Shown one piece after another: positions 18,125-26,896 of a stretch of DNA of 49,203 nt. Under the pieces are notes generated by a model. That model saw only the letters and a program-made list of their open reading frames with translations. It did no database searches and was not told the DNA's origin. Every line of letters starts with the position of its first letter. Position 1 is the stretch's first letter. This DNA comes from a virus: the IMG/VR virus record IMGVR_UViG_3300025162_000010, positions 1 through 49,203 of that record. One strand, 5' to 3'. Position numbers and translations under genes: made by a program.

Positions 18125-19498
18125 ATGTCAACACTCGGTTCAGCTTTTATTGAAGGCGCACTTCGAGCATCTTCTCCATTTACTACCACTGGAACCGTCA
18201 AAGTTAATGAACAAGGGCAATTGATTGATGATAATGGTTTAGTTAAACGCCCTGAATTCTTAGGAAGATTGGTCAATCCTGAAGGTGCGTCGCGTCGTGA
18301 TACTTTGCTTGATAACTTTGCTATGCAAGGTGCACTAGAAAAGCAAAGATTACAATTAGATAGAATCAGACAAGGAGAGCTGTTTGATACACAACCTTGG
18401 AGCCATAGAACTACTAAAGGGGACTTTGGACAACCTGAAGCCAATGTGATGAGTCCCCCGCTAGACAGCGCTTCTTTTGGATCTTTTAACAGCCTTCCAA
18501 AATCTACAGCAAATAATATGCTTAATCTTGTTTCTGCACCTGTAGAAAATTATGAAGACTTTACATCTGGTTTACCAACTAAAGCTAACGTATTAAACAC
18601 CAATCTTCACGCAAAAGAAAGAGCGGCTGCTATTGACCAACTAATCAATCCTAGACTGAACCCTCTTGCAAGAATGCCAGAACTTGAAGCTAATGCTTCA
18701 ATAAACATGGGAGAACCGGAACTAAGAGCTAGCGCTGCTAACTTGGGAACAAGAGCTTTAGTTGGAGAGAACCAATTTAACCTTGCTAATCAACCTGCAA
18801 TTCAAGCACAAGCTTTAACGGACCAAGCTAACAGGGCTAAAATATCAACAGACCTTACGCCTTTAAGCATTCAAGACCAAGTTGAAAAACTTAAAGCTGC
18901 GCTGGAAAGAAATCCATTTGACTTTGCAGCTCAAAATGAACTATCTAGGTTGGCTAAAACAGAAGCTATGTTCACGGGAAAAATGCAAAGTACAAAGTTC
19001 CAAAACGAATTCATGAGATTGTTAAGTGAACAAAACCAATTAAAAACACAGGCGCTTCCTGCCGAAGGAAGCCCATACATAATGCGTTACAATCCAGAAA
19101 CTCATGAATATGAGTCTATGCTCAACCCTGATTACCTTAACTACCTGAAGAAAATAAATGCTAATATGGGTGAAGGAGAAGGTATTACAAGTCCGAGTGG
19201 GTTCACTATCCCAGATAGAAGGCCAATGCCTGCACTTGGTTACGGAGAGGCTCCAGCTAAAAGGCCAATCAAAGCAAAGGTGGAAAAGACAAAGATGACT
19301 GAAAAGGCTAGACCACTTATTAACAAAGACTTGCCTTATGGTGGCTTGGTGGGGACTTTTAGAGACCAAGGCAAAAGCATATATGACTATCTCATAGCCA
19401 ATCCTGCCACCGCACTACGTGACATTACAGGCGTAGAAGAACCTCTTGACCCCAGACCTCTAATGGAAACCTCTAGGAAACTCTTAATTGGAAGATAA
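18125..19498 (+). CDS. Probable internal virion / ejection protein
   Basis: This 457-residue, largely helical and low-hydrophobicity protein is rich in Asn, Ala, Leu, Glu and Gln throughout, with a basic stretch (about residues 375-400) before a short C-terminal domain. It lies between two other ejection-type genes and ends 2 nt before the giant protein gene. The function is inferred from position and composition. Confidence 0.58.
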   Translation: MSTLGSAFIEGALRASSPFTTTGTVKVNEQGQLIDDNGLVKRPEFLGRLVNPEGASRRDTLLDNFAMQGALEKQRLQLDRIRQGELFDTQPWSHRTTKGDFGQPEANVMSPPLDSASFGSFNSLPKSTANNMLNLVSAPVENYEDFTSGLPTKANVLNTNLHAKERAAAIDQLINPRLNPLARMPELEANASINMGEPELRASAANLGTRALVGENQFNLANQPAIQAQALTDQANRAKISTDLTPLSIQDQVEKLKAALERNPFDFAAQNELSRLAKTEAMFTGKMQSTKFQNEFMRLLSEQNQLKTQALPAEGSPYIMRYNPETHEYESMLNPDYLNYLKKINANMGEGEGITSPSGFTIPDRRPMPALGYGEAPAKRPIKAKVEKTKMTEKARPLINKDLPYGGLVGTFRDQGKSIYDYLIANPATALRDITGVEEPLDPRPLMETSRKLLIGR

Positions 19499-19500
19499 CT

Positions 19501-22500
19501 ATGATAGACCTAGCTGATATCCCACCACAAGATTTAGAATTCTTTCGGTCAAAAGGTTTTAGCGATGAAGATATTGCTAAAAATGTCTCACCACCCATTA
19601 GACCTTTACAAGCACCTAAAGGCCAAGCGCCTGGCGCACTTACAACTTTGGCCGAACATGCTGCTGTCAACGTAGGTCCTGGGGCAGCTTTTACTATAGG
19701 CGCAGAACCCGGCGCTGCTGCTGGTGCTGCTTGGGGCGCACCACTTGGTCTTGTTGGCATAGGTGCTGGTGCTTTTATTGGCGGTCTTATTACTGGTGGT
19801 GTTGCTTCATGGGCTGTATACAAAGCGCAACACGCAGCACTTGAAAAGATGGCCCCGGAATTTACTGTTAAGATGGACGAGGCCTTAGCAAAAGGTGCTG
19901 AAGCCCACCCTTTCATGGCAATTGCGGGACAGATTGTAGGTAATTTACCTAGCATGAAAGCTGAAATTCCTAAGCTTTCTCAACTACCCTTTAGAGCTGC
20001 GCTTGGTGGAAGCATCGGTGGTGTTACGCCTCTATTAGAAGGAAGGTCTCCAAACTGGCAAGACATAGCTGGAGGTGCCGCTAACGCTGCTGTGTTAGGA
20101 GGTTCTAGGTTTAAGAAAGGACCAGCACCTACGGTTAATGAACCAACTAAAACCCCTACCACTGAAGCTGCCCTTGCTGAGAATCCTATTGAGACTGAGT
20201 TTACTAAGCGTTCACCAGATGGAGATTACGTATTAAATAATGACGTAATCAAGTCAATGTATAAAGCACAAGTTAAGCGCCCACAACCACCCCTTGATGC
20301 TGCCAATAACATAGAATATCATAAGGCAGATACTACTTGGAAGAATACTCTTAGGGACCCAGAGGCAATGCGACAAGTATTATCGCAACGATACATTGAC
20401 GCATTATCCGCTACCGCTAATAAAGAACCTTCCCCTGAGCCTCTTAAAATGGCTAAGGAAGGGGACGCGGGTGTCGTAGCGCCCATTGATGCAGAACAGA
20501 CTACCACAGCCGGAGACCTTATTGGTTCACCAGAAGCAGCTAGACAAAGAACGCAGGATTTTCATAAAGCGCAAGAAGAGTTAGCTGCACAAGAGACTGT
20601 CGAAAGGCTTCCTTTGAAAGACGGGGAAGAAGGGCCTAAAACTCTTTCTCCTGTTGAAACTCTTCCTAAGACTCAGCTTCCGCTCACAGAGCTTCCAGTG
20701 TCTAAGAACACCTTAAATATTACAAAAGACAAATTCCTACCATCTACAATTGCTAGACCTGAAACGAAACCTATTGTGGAGGGTAATGAGCCGTTGGCAA
20801 TCGAGAAGCCTAACGCCCCGGTACATGATACTAGAACTGAGGCAGAACTTATTCAAGATAGATTAGAGGGGACTGGTGCACAATATACTAGACCAAAGTT
20901 AGAACAGTCAGCAGCTAAACCCTTGCCTTGGGAACAGACTGACCAAGCACCTAAGATTGTTACTGACCACATCAACAACCAAAAAGAGAACCCAACTACA
21001 GGTTCTGTTCTTTATAGACTCGCCCATGCTACTGGACACAAATACCAACCTCTTGCTGAATGGCTTTGGGTTAACATGGATGCTAAAAGCAGGGGAGTTA
21101 AATGGAAATCATCTCCTACAATTGAAAACAGCCAATACATGTCACCACACAAAGGCAGGGGGCCTAGTGACCAAGTGACAATGCGAACAGACGAGACTCT
21201 TCACGCTCCCACTATCCTTGAAGAGGCTGCCCATAGCATGACCTCTGCTAAAATACCAGAAGGCTGGAGGGGTTTAAGGGGGGCTGAGTTGAAGGCAGCA
21301 ATGGACAGTTGTTTGATTGACCCTAAAGGCTCTGCTCACTTGAAAGAACTTGTAAGATGCTACTATGAAACAGCACATGCTATAGGTGCTTATGATGCAC
21401 TATTTGTTGAGAAAGCCTATTCAGCGTCTCTTAACAAAGCTGTAGAAGGTATTGCAGGACATGCTAGGGATGCCCAATCATTGGGTATTATGTATGACAT
21501 GGGTGACTTACATGAATACATAGCCAATGCTTTCAAACAAAGAGACTTTCAATTACTACTCAACAGCATTAAGACTACTGGAAACAGGACCATGTGGCAA
21601 AGACTTATCAACGCTGTCAGCCATATGCTTGGCGTACCCATTGACAAACATGGAATGTTAGACAGGGTGCTTCGTAACGCGGCTGAGTTGATTAGACAAG
21701 AAAGAGGGCTAGATGTTAAGCGAGGCGTAGAGGCAATTCCGCACGCGGCAGAAGCTATACCAAATGATAGAATAGTGCGATTGGAACAACAGGTAGAAGC
21801 TGCAGGGTTAAACAGGGGAGGGGCAGAAGAAGCCTACAAGAAGGTCAAAGGGAAGATTGAAGAACCAGTGCCGGTAGCGCGGGAAAGGGCTTTGGAAGAA
21901 CTGCGGAGCATAAGAGAAGAACACGCTTCAAGAGGCATCACACCAGAGGAAAAAGAAGCGTCTGTGAACGCTAACCGTTCTCGACCGGTTAACGCAGAAG
22001 AGGGACCTACTACTGCTAAAGACTTTGGAGTATTCAAGAAGATGTTCGGTTCTGTCTTAGATAACATCCGCGCTATGAATCATCCTGGTGCAAAGTTTTT
22101 AGCTGATGCTTATCAAAGGGCACTAGACTATAGGCAACAACTTACTGGTCGATATACTAATGCTATCGTAGCTGCTGGGAAAGGGTTGACAAAGACGGAT
22201 ATAATACAATTAAACAATGCCTTTGAAACCTACGTAACGAAGAAACAAATGCCTCAAGGCCTTAGTTCTAAAGCATCTTCCTTCTTCAAGAAGGCTGTCG
22301 AATTGTATCAACAGTTCGGTGATGAACACATTGCTAACAAGGTGCCCATCATGGACAAGAACGGTAGCATGAGACTACTGTATAAGATGCCGTGGAAGTT
22401 GCCAACAATGGCTAATCAAAAAATTGAAGAACTGTTTAGGGCAAACGAAAACGTAGAAGCTATGGGATTGGCAAGGCAAGAATACTTAGACTACAACACT

Positions 22501-24402
22501 AAGGTATTAGGATATGCTCCCAATGAAGCTATGACAAAGTTTGAATCATTTAGAAAAATGATACAGGGCGACTTGCAAGGCTCAGGCTTGTCACATCAAG
22601 ACTATTTTAACGCTATTCGTAAAGCTGCGGGCGACCAACTTCCTCCATCATGGAGAGAGCAAAACATGGTCAAAAACATGCAAAGATATTTCGACCGCGC
22701 TGGAATGGCAATGGCGCACTACACTAAGGTAGAGTCTAACCATAAAGCGATGGCTGCTCTTGGACAAACCAAAGATGCTTGGGGCAATAAAATTCCACAA
22801 TATAAAGAGGGCTCAGTGGCCGGCACTACTGCTGTTAAGGAAGCCTTAGGCCAGTTCCACACTACTCCAAAAGACATTTCTCAACAGACTGAAGAGGGTT
22901 CTAGTGCCCTAGCGACTGGCCTTTTTATTGCATCGCCGGGCCTTGAAGTGCATAAACTAGGCTCTAATCTTATCAAAGCTGTTCTCTATGCAGATAATCC
23001 TTACCAAGCTGCCAGGTCGGTTGGATATGCTATAACGCACATGAAAGAGGGTTGGAATCATTCAGTTGAAGGTGGGCTTATTAAGCTAACAGCTGCGTCA
23101 GCACATGACATGTTCGACAACTCTTTGTCCATTCAACAACGTATGGGAGGCGTTGCCAAGCTGGTGCGTGGTGTCTCAACCCTTGCTGGCTTGACGACTG
23201 AAGCTAACGCTGCTTTCCAACAGATTTACTTTGAACACCTGTTGCCAACGATAGTGGCTAGAGCTAACAGCGGGAACAAAACGGCGCAAATGAAACTACG
23301 CCATTGGGACCCAGACTTCCGCACAGGAAAGACTTATACCAGACCAGAGATACAACAGCTTGCATCTACAACTGGTGCTTACGTGCACGGCACTGGTGAC
23401 ATTAGACAAATGCCGGCATGGATGCTATCAGATGGCGAGCTATCTGGCTTTGCTCAACTAGCACACTGGTCAATCGCACAGACTAACAACTTTATGCACG
23501 ACGTTTGGATGCCTGCTAAACATGGCAACCTAATGCCACTATGCTCAGGTCTGTTTGGTTCTGCTGTTGCGGGGTATGTGATTAAAGAAATTAGAGAAGA
23601 GATACAAGGGAAGAAGGGTGCTATACCTTCATTGGAAGAGATTGAATCTTCTAGGGGAGGTTTGATGGGGAATAAATCATTGATAATGTATAATGCAATA
23701 GCTGGTATGCAATATGCTGGCTTTGGGGGGTTGTTCTCTCAGGTAGCTAAGTATCCATTCGATGCTGCTTACAAGAATAATCCACAAGGGGCAACGTTCC
23801 CGCTAGATGAGATAGCTACAGATGTGTTGGCAACTGCTAACAAGGTTGCTACTGCAATGATTAATGACCCTAATATTAATTATGTAGACTTGGCTGCCAC
23901 GGTAGCGCAACACGTCCTAGGCTCTAATATCAAGCTAGCTTCTATTGCTATCAACCAAGGCATTAACAATGGTATGATTACTGGCTTGCCTGCTGAGAAA
24001 AAGAAGCTATCAGACAAGATGGGTGAGTTAAGAAGGTTTGATATGGTTACTGGTATACCATACAATGAGCTAGATGTTGGCACCAATCCATTTATGAATA
24101 TTGAACAGAGGAGGTTCAGGATGGAACAAGACCCAAGAGCAGCAGTTCAAATGCTACCCACACTTATCTCTAACATCATGAAAGCTTACGGAGACCATCC
24201 CGATGTTATGATGCAAAAGATTGAAGCGTTAAAAAACAACTCTTATGCCACATTCCCTAGCATGGAAAAGACTCCCTTGTCCTTCTACGAATACATAACT
24301 TACTTAAAGAAGAAAGATGGGCCAGAGAAAGCGCAAGCAGCCTTGATGGATTACATGAGACACAAAGCCATTAACCAAGTCAAGTCTTCTGTCGTTCCTT
24401 AA
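19501..24402 (+). CDS. Giant internal virion (ejection) protein
   Basis: This 1,633-residue protein is the largest in the genome and last of the structural operon, the usual place for the big podovirus ejection protein that enters the cell with the DNA. Residues 59-107 are Gly/Ala-rich and hydrophobic (AAGAAWGAPLGLVGIGAGAF), suited to inserting in a membrane. Residues 210-480 are Pro/Thr/Glu-rich and probably disordered. Residues about 560-590 contain LHAPTILEEAAHSM, which recalls a zinc-metallopeptidase helix but has Glu where HExxH needs the first His. The rest (700-1630) is helical. Part of it may act on the cell wall, but no transglycosylase motif is clear. It is convergent with the minus-strand replication operon, 5 nt apart. 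Confidence 0.68.
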   Translation: MIDLADIPPQDLEFFRSKGFSDEDIAKNVSPPIRPLQAPKGQAPGALTTLAEHAAVNVGPGAAFTIGAEPGAAAGAAWGAPLGLVGIGAGAFIGGLITGGVASWAVYKAQHAALEKMAPEFTVKMDEALAKGAEAHPFMAIAGQIVGNLPSMKAEIPKLSQLPFRAALGGSIGGVTPLLEGRSPNWQDIAGGAANAAVLGGSRFKKGPAPTVNEPTKTPTTEAALAENPIETEFTKRSPDGDYVLNNDVIKSMYKAQVKRPQPPLDAANNIEYHKADTTWKNTLRDPEAMRQVLSQRYIDALSATANKEPSPEPLKMAKEGDAGVVAPIDAEQTTTAGDLIGSPEAARQRTQDFHKAQEELAAQETVERLPLKDGEEGPKTLSPVETLPKTQLPLTELPVSKNTLNITKDKFLPSTIARPETKPIVEGNEPLAIEKPNAPVHDTRTEAELIQDRLEGTGAQYTRPKLEQSAAKPLPWEQTDQAPKIVTDHINNQKENPTTGSVLYRLAHATGHKYQPLAEWLWVNMDAKSRGVKWKSSPTIENSQYMSPHKGRGPSDQVTMRTDETLHAPTILEEAAHSMTSAKIPEGWRGLRGAELKAAMDSCLIDPKGSAHLKELVRCYYETAHAIGAYDALFVEKAYSASLNKAVEGIAGHARDAQSLGIMYDMGDLHEYIANAFKQRDFQLLLNSIKTTGNRTMWQRLINAVSHMLGVPIDKHGMLDRVLRNAAELIRQERGLDVKRGVEAIPHAAEAIPNDRIVRLEQQVEAAGLNRGGAEEAYKKVKGKIEEPVPVARERALEELRSIREEHASRGITPEEKEASVNANRSRPVNAEEGPTTAKDFGVFKKMFGSVLDNIRAMNHPGAKFLADAYQRALDYRQQLTGRYTNAIVAAGKGLTKTDIIQLNNAFETYVTKKQMPQGLSSKASSFFKKAVELYQQFGDEHIANKVPIMDKNGSMRLLYKMPWKLPTMANQKIEELFRANENVEAMGLARQEYLDYNTKVLGYAPNEAMTKFESFRKMIQGDLQGSGLSHQDYFNAIRKAAGDQLPPSWREQNMVKNMQRYFDRAGMAMAHYTKVESNHKAMAALGQTKDAWGNKIPQYKEGSVAGTTAVKEALGQFHTTPKDISQQTEEGSSALATGLFIASPGLEVHKLGSNLIKAVLYADNPYQAARSVGYAITHMKEGWNHSVEGGLIKLTAASAHDMFDNSLSIQQRMGGVAKLVRGVSTLAGLTTEANAAFQQIYFEHLLPTIVARANSGNKTAQMKLRHWDPDFRTGKTYTRPEIQQLASTTGAYVHGTGDIRQMPAWMLSDGELSGFAQLAHWSIAQTNNFMHDVWMPAKHGNLMPLCSGLFGSAVAGYVIKEIREEIQGKKGAIPSLEEIESSRGGLMGNKSLIMYNAIAGMQYAGFGGLFSQVAKYPFDAAYKNNPQGATFPLDEIATDVLATANKVATAMINDPNINYVDLAATVAQHVLGSNIKLASIAINQGINNGMITGLPAEKKKLSDKMGELRRFDMVTGIPYNELDVGTNPFMNIEQRRFRMEQDPRAAVQMLPTLISNIMKAYGDHPDVMMQKIEALKNNSYATFPSMEKTPLSFYEYITYLKKKDGPEKAQAALMDYMRHKAINQVKSSVVP

Positions 24403-24407
24403 ACCTA

Positions 24408-25793
24408 TTACAATTTCTTGTAGTATAAAATCTCTTTACCTACTAGCTGGGGGTCTGGATGGAACACTTCTTCTATCTGATTTACTAGCTTGAGGAATTC
24501 CAAAGCTTCGTCGAACTGTGCCCTATTGACGCCTAGCTTATGGACCACAATCATCAAGTCCACATACGTCTGTTCCTTCCCTTGTAGCATCTCTAGTATC
24601 TTTTGGCTTGCCTTACTCTCAGGAGACTTCCCTTCCAATATCAATGCTAAGTGCATGTTGGGCTTTTCTTTAGCTATAATTGCTATTGCTTTCTGAAAGG
24701 TCTCAATAGTAATTTCATTAGCTGGCGCACCTTTGTCATCTTGCTCAGCATCTTCAGAGAAATGAAGAGCCATTGCTAACTTCATCACATGGATATTCAT
24801 GCGAGCGTCATAGGGAACCATCTCTGGATGCTTGTTCTTAGGCATCTCTACTTTACAATAATTGTCCCACCACGCTGACATCCAATCAGCAGTGGCTTGA
24901 GACATCTTGACAGGCCCGTATAACATAGTCAACTTCTTTATGTGTTGGACCAACACTTCTTTATGCTCCTGTTGTTCTTTAGTTAGTGGCGGAAGCCACA
25001 TAGCGTTCTTTCTATTCTTCGGAGCATAGATATAGTGAGTTCTGCTAGAGAAGCCTTCACCAATTAAGTCTTCTGAAAAGGTGGTTTGCATAAACGATGG
25101 TGTAGTACCAGCTATGATATTAAGGCAACCTCTTCTTATTCTATCACGCCCTCTAGTAATAGAAACATACTCGTGGTCTATTGGACAATCATAAATTGAT
25201 AGCAAAAAGTTATTTGTATTCTGTGTATTCTTTTTCATCAATGAACTAAGCTCCGGCAACACAAAGCATAGGCTAGAATGACCGTATGCTTTAATCTTAT
25301 TAACACCATCTTTATCAGTCTCTATGTGATTGATATATCTAAATGCTTCGCCTAGCGCCTTAATAAGAGCTTCACACGTTATGCTATCTGCACAAACCGG
25401 GATTAAGAGTGGTTTGATTGTATTCTTAGGACCCTTGCTTGTGCCTTGAAATTCAGTTGAAGAAGCGTGTTTTATATTCTCCGACACGGAGGCTTCTATA
25501 ACAGACTGGTTCTCTGGGGTCTTGGCTAAATTCTCATTGCCTTTGGTCATGTCTAAAGTCCAGTGTTTAAGTAAGTTGCAAACTTCTTTTAACACAAGCC
25601 CTTTACCAACCCCAGGCGGACCACAGAGTATAACATACATATTGGGATAGCAAGGTTGATGAACAGGGCCTAACCACACTCGTCTTTGGAGGGAGGCAGC
25701 TATCGTGTAATACCATGACCATCTGACAAAGTTATCAGGTGACGGAAGCCCATCAGTGCAGGCCAGCCAACGGTCATGATTAGTCATATCCAT
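24408..25793 (-). CDS. P-loop ATPase, primase/helicase-like (DUF3987-type)
   Basis: This 461-residue protein is a probable replicative ATPase. The Walker A is CGPPGVGKG (residues about 57-65), an acidic motif sits in LCFVLPELSSL, and a downstream strand has NIIAGTTPSF (sensor-like) followed by GEGFSSRTHYIY. This arrangement resembles DUF3987/D5-type helicases fused or linked to primases in phages and plasmids. No separate primase zinc finger is seen. The last gene of the replication operon, it overlaps the polymerase gene by 10 nt. The helicase role is inferred, and no HNH or primase catalytic motif is visible. Confidence 0.65.
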   Translation of the reverse strand: MDMTNHDRWLACTDGLPSPDNFVRWSWYYTIAASLQRRVWLGPVHQPCYPNMYVILCGPPGVGKGLVLKEVCNLLKHWTLDMTKGNENLAKTPENQSVIEASVSENIKHASSTEFQGTSKGPKNTIKPLLIPVCADSITCEALIKALGEAFRYINHIETDKDGVNKIKAYGHSSLCFVLPELSSLMKKNTQNTNNFLLSIYDCPIDHEYVSITRGRDRIRRGCLNIIAGTTPSFMQTTFSEDLIGEGFSSRTHYIYAPKNRKNAMWLPPLTKEQQEHKEVLVQHIKKLTMLYGPVKMSQATADWMSAWWDNYCKVEMPKNKHPEMVPYDARMNIHVMKLAMALHFSEDAEQDDKGAPANEITIETFQKAIAIIAKEKPNMHLALILEGKSPESKASQKILEMLQGKEQTYVDLMIVVHKLGVNRAQFDEALEFLKLVNQIEEVFHPDPQLVGKEILYYKKL

Positions 25794-26896
25794 GTTAACT
25801 CCTGTAATCCTAATGGATTGGATTCTTTGACACTGTTCCAGTTAAAACCACAGTTTTGCTCTGACCTCATGTGAAACACCGTTCCATCATTTGGTGATAC
25901 AAGCTCTTGATTCATATGTTTTTTCATTCTATCTCTAGCATCTTTTACAAAGGTTAAAGGGCATTGAAGCATGTAACTATCATGCGTATCTGCTAACAAA
26001 TCATAAGGCAAGCTTTCTCTTTCTACATCAGCTTGCAAGCCAACTGTAGCCCTTCTAGTTATCTCAGCAACCGTAGAGGCAGGAGACCAAGCGTAATAGT
26101 CTTTCATCCTAGAATCTATGTTGAAATCTGTTACCTGAAATGGGTGGCCAAAGAGATTGAATAACATTCTAGTCTTAAGAACTTGGTTCTCCACTCTCCT
26201 ACAACGCTCTGGTATTTCAGGGAAAAGTCCTCTATATGTCTGCAAGAACTCAGCAGCTTGTGCATCTGTGATGTATATCTTTCCCTCTGACTTGGTTAAG
26301 ATATTCATACGAAACGTATTCTTCTCAATACCATAGTTAGCACTATGACAAGTTTGCTTAGCTAAGTAATAGTAACGTTCTTCAGCAGACCAGTTATCAG
26401 AGGACTTGATTAAACGGTCTAAGTCTTTCCAAAAAGGATTCTTCTTTAAGTCAGAAATTTTAGTATCACATAGTTCGTCAATGTTAAAATCTTCTACCAG
26501 ACCGCCAGACTCTTTAAGTTTCTTGGTCCACACATTTTTGAACAACTTCAATGCTACATATACATGTGGCTTGACACCATTGATAAACAATTGTCTGTAA
26601 TCTAATGGGTCACATTCATAAGCCACTATCAAAGCATCGGCACCAGACTGGTCTGACTGGAGGAAGACTCTTAGACACACCAACTCCTGCTCCGTAAAGA
26701 ACACGGTCTCTCCTGTTTTTAACCACTCTGCGCACTTCTCACTTAAGGCTGGTGTGAAACCATCAGGCCTATAAATCTCTCTTAAATACTTTTCCCAATT
26801 CTGCATATTAGAACCCCAATAGCCTAATACTTTAGTTGACGAACGGCGGAATGTTTTCGTTCCACCGTTTTTATACATGCAAGAATTCCTATACAT
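25784..26896 (-). CDS. Family A DNA polymerase, polymerase (palm/fingers) half
   Basis: About 370 residues carry the three polymerase motifs. Near the start, TKTFRRSSTKVL followed by SNMQNW corresponds to the TGRLSS/NLQNIP region. Motif A is SDQSGADAL. Motif B (O-helix) is KQTCHSANYGI, with Lys and His at positions usually Arg and Lys, and Tyr at the position equivalent to E. coli Phe762. Motif C is THDSYM. I chose the ATG at 26896, which overlaps the exonuclease stop as ATGTATAG. A TTG six codons upstream keeps the same frame open to 26914. The exonuclease half lies immediately upstream in another frame. A +1 shift at the junction would join both halves into a normal polymerase, so the gene is split. 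Confidence 0.88.
   Translation of the reverse strand: MYRNSCMYKNGGTKTFRRSSTKVLGYWGSNMQNWEKYLREIYRPDGFTPALSEKCAEWLKTGETVFFTEQELVCLRVFLQSDQSGADALIVAYECDPLDYRQLFINGVKPHVYVALKLFKNVWTKKLKESGGLVEDFNIDELCDTKISDLKKNPFWKDLDRLIKSSDNWSAEERYYYLAKQTCHSANYGIEKNTFRMNILTKSEGKIYITDAQAAEFLQTYRGLFPEIPERCRRVENQVLKTRMLFNLFGHPFQVTDFNIDSRMKDYYAWSPASTVAEITRRATVGLQADVERESLPYDLLADTHDSYMLQCPLTFVKDARDRMKKHMNQELVSPNDGTVFHMRSEQNCGFNWNSVKESNPLGLQELTWI

Noticed and set aside
21196-21250. Zinc metallopeptidase motif in the giant protein (LEEAAH)
   Set aside because: The first His of HExxH is Glu, so a working zinc site is unlikely.
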